Positions 62,512 to 64,000 of a stretch of DNA of 64,000 nt are shown here, one piece after another. The translations under genes and the position numbers were made by a program. Below the pieces are notes generated by a model, which worked only from the letters and a program-made list of their open reading frames with translations, was not told where the DNA came from and searched no databases. This DNA comes from Nonomuraea montanisoli (GTDB lineage: Bacteria > Actinomycetota > Actinomycetes > Streptosporangiales > Streptosporangiaceae). The stretch spans positions 310,001 to 374,000 of the forward strand of contig NZ_JABWGN010000009.1 in NCBI RefSeq assembly GCF_013363975.1. The letters are read 5' to 3'. The first letter of the stretch is position 1. The number at the start of each line of letters is the position of its first letter.

Positions 62512-64000
62512 ATGGATTTCGAGCAGGTAGAACGCGCCCTCGACGCCCTTCCCGGCCTCCGCCCCGACGGGCCGGGTCTGGCGGTCGGGGTCTACGCCGA
62601 CGGCAAGGCGCTGCACACCGCGGTGAGGGGCGTGGCCACGGTCGAGTTCGGCGTCCCCATCGACTCCCGCACCCGCTTCGACATCGCCTCCATCAGCAAG
62701 CAGTTCACCGCCGCGTGCCTGCTGCTGCTGGAACGCGACGGCAGGCTGAGCCTGTCGGACGACATCCGTGAGCACGTCCCCGAACTGCGGCTCGGCGTCC
62801 CCGTCACGATCGACCAGTGCCTGCGGCACACCGGCGGCCTGCCGGAGTGGTACGGCCTGCAGGCCGTCACCGGCGTCCCGTTCCACCTGATGGACGAGGA
62901 ACGCCTGCTGAAGGTGCTGGCGGGCGTGCGCCGGACCGCCTTCGAGCCCGGCACCCGCTTCTCCTACTCCAACACCGGCTATGTCCTGGCCGCCGTCGTG
63001 GTCCGGCGGGTCACCGGCCGGTCGGTGGCCGCCTTCGCCCGCGAGCGGCTGTTCGGCCCGCTCGGCATGGACGACACCGTCTTCCGCGACGACGCCTCCG
63101 TCCCGCTGCCGCGGATGGCCTACGGCTACGACGGCGCCGGCGCGCGGGCCGACACCCAGGAGAGCGCGGTCGGCGACGGCGGCCTGGTGACCGGCGTCGC
63201 CGACCTCGCCCCCTGGTTCGGCTTCCTTGCCGACGGCCGGGTGCTGGGCGCCGACGTGCGCGCCGCGCTGCTGGAACCGACCGTGCTCGCCGGCGGCGCC
63301 GTCCTGCGCTACGCCCGAGGCATCTGCCACCTGGCCGCCGGCGACCTCGGCGACCTCGGCGGGTACGGCCACGCCGGCGGCATGCACGGCTACGTCGGGA
63401 ACCTGCTCCATCTGCCGGAGCCCGGCCTCGGCGTGGCCGTGCTGACCAACCACAGCGGCCTGGACCCCGTCGGCCTCAGCATCCGCCTGGCCCGCGCCCT
63501 CGCCGGCCGGGAACCGGCGCACCGGCCCGCGCCCGCCGGCCGGGCGGGCGGCGAGGCGGCGCGGACCGCGCTGCTCGGGCACTGGCACGACGCGGAGACC
63601 GACGCCACGCTCACGCTCGATCCCGCCGCCGACGGCGGGATCGCCATGACCGGCCCCTTCGACGCGGTGCTCGCCCTCGGCGACGACGGCCGCTGGCGCG
63701 GGCAGGCGGGCTCGGCGGAGGTCTGGCTCGCGCCGGAGGGCGGCCGGCTGCTGCTGGGCCACGCCGGGTCGATCCGGTGGCCCCACGCGTACGAGCCGTG
63801 CGACCCGCCGGGGGAGGGGCCCGTCCCGCGGGGCGCCTGGCTCAACGACGAGACGGGTGTGCTCGCCGTGCTCGACGAGGGGGTGCTGCGCGTCGGCCTG
63901 ACGTTCCAGGCCACGGTCACCCCGGCACCCGCCGGAACGTGGCGGGCGGGCCCGTTCACCCTGCGCCTCGGCGCGGACGGCGACCTGCTGCTCAGCGGCT
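62512..64000 (+). CDS. Serine hydrolase, class-C beta-lactamase/DD-peptidase-like (cut by right edge)
   Basis: At least 496 codons from ATG 62512; the C-terminus is outside. Motif 1 SISK (Ser60, Lys63), motif 2 YSN (Tyr152), and HAGG as motif 3 in place of KTG, usual for this family. No signal peptide, so cytoplasmic or non-classical. A C-terminal beta-rich extension beyond ~350 is present. Esterase, D-aminopeptidase or amidase activity is likelier than antibiotic resistance. Follows the M55 gene by 59 bases. Confidence 0.9.
   Translation, partial: MDFEQVERALDALPGLRPDGPGLAVGVYADGKALHTAVRGVATVEFGVPIDSRTRFDIASISKQFTAACLLLLERDGRLSLSDDIREHVPELRLGVPVTIDQCLRHTGGLPEWYGLQAVTGVPFHLMDEERLLKVLAGVRRTAFEPGTRFSYSNTGYVLAAVVVRRVTGRSVAAFARERLFGPLGMDDTVFRDDASVPLPRMAYGYDGAGARADTQESAVGDGGLVTGVADLAPWFGFLADGRVLGADVRAALLEPTVLAGGAVLRYARGICHLAAGDLGDLGGYGHAGGMHGYVGNLLHLPEPGLGVAVLTNHSGLDPVGLSIRLARALAGREPAHRPAPAGRAGGEAARTALLGHWHDAETDATLTLDPAADGGIAMTGPFDAVLALGDDGRWRGQAGSAEVWLAPEGGRLLLGHAGSIRWPHAYEPCDPPGEGPVPRGAWLNDETGVLAVLDEGVLRVGLTFQATVTPAPAGTWRAGPFTLRLGADGDLLLSG

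Noticed and set aside
62512-64000. Antibiotic-resistance beta-lactamase
   Set aside because: No signal peptide, motif 3 is HAGG rather than KTG and there is a long C-terminal extension, as in class-C-like esterases/peptidases.
1-64000. CRISPR arrays, rRNA/tRNA genes, prophage or integrase genes
   Set aside because: Looked for and not seen; only the small IS5-like remnant indicates mobile DNA.

Overview
The window comes from a high-GC, gene-dense actinobacterium. The gene set (large secreted glycan-active proteins with ricin, CBM and PKD modules, many GTG/TTG starts, ATGA/GTGA overlaps, CUT1 and CUT2 sugar ABC systems without linked CUT1 ATPases) suggests a soil Streptosporangiales member such as Nonomuraea or Streptosporangium. 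That assignment is inference; no rRNA or tRNA gene was seen.

Layout. (1) 1-13.3 kb: a secreted GH20 hexosaminidase cut by the left edge, two giant secreted multidomain proteins (sugar dehydrogenase fold + ThuA + PKD + CBM6 + ricin, one also with DUF1080), a P450, and a trypsin-like/CAP fusion whose catalytic Ser is replaced. (2) 13.4-15 kb: an ECF sigma factor with a C-terminal zinc-binding/TM tail and, after an apparent frameshift in a C7 run, a ricin lectin. (3) 15-22.9 kb: a minus-strand operon (Gfo/Idh oxidoreductase, ribose-type ABC importer, TIM-barrel epimerase) divergent from a ROK regulator. (4) 23-29.7 kb: a seven-gene, translationally coupled variant of the EBO cluster (myo-inositol-phosphate synthase, UbiA/EboC, TIM barrel, EboA, EboB, EboE, EboF). 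Four promoters in regions 1, 3 and 4 share an unusually long conserved block around a TTGAC -35 box, suggesting one regulon, perhaps under the ROK protein. (5) 29.7-37.5 kb: a LacI-controlled beta-glucoside locus that exists as two inverted, reciprocally decayed copies. One keeps the CUT1 transporter and has a dead GH1; the other keeps GH1 but only the promoter and leader of the transporter. (6) 37.9-51.7 kb: a glycan-degradation island with GH95, GH75, GH27, GH29-like, a sugar dehydrogenase interrupted by a TAG codon, and GH105. Apart from GH95 all carry the same CBM35-like module. A permease pseudogene and a CBM fragment lie between them. (7) 51.7-57.1 kb: GntR regulator divergent from a polyamine/phosphonate-type ABC operon ending in a HAD phosphatase. 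(8) 57.1-64 kb: trypsin, then a TetR-controlled peptide-type locus (M14 carboxypeptidase, MFS, M55 D-aminopeptidase, class-C beta-lactamase-like hydrolase cut by the right edge).

The genes together describe secreted attack on plant, fungal or bacterial polysaccharides, uptake of the products by dedicated ABC importers under ROK/LacI-type control, and possible oxidative (3-keto type) sugar processing by the Gfo/Idh, ThuA, DUF1080 and TIM-barrel proteins. The EBO-type operon probably makes or exports a small prenylated or cyclitol-derived metabolite, and appears to share promoter architecture with the sugar-uptake operon.
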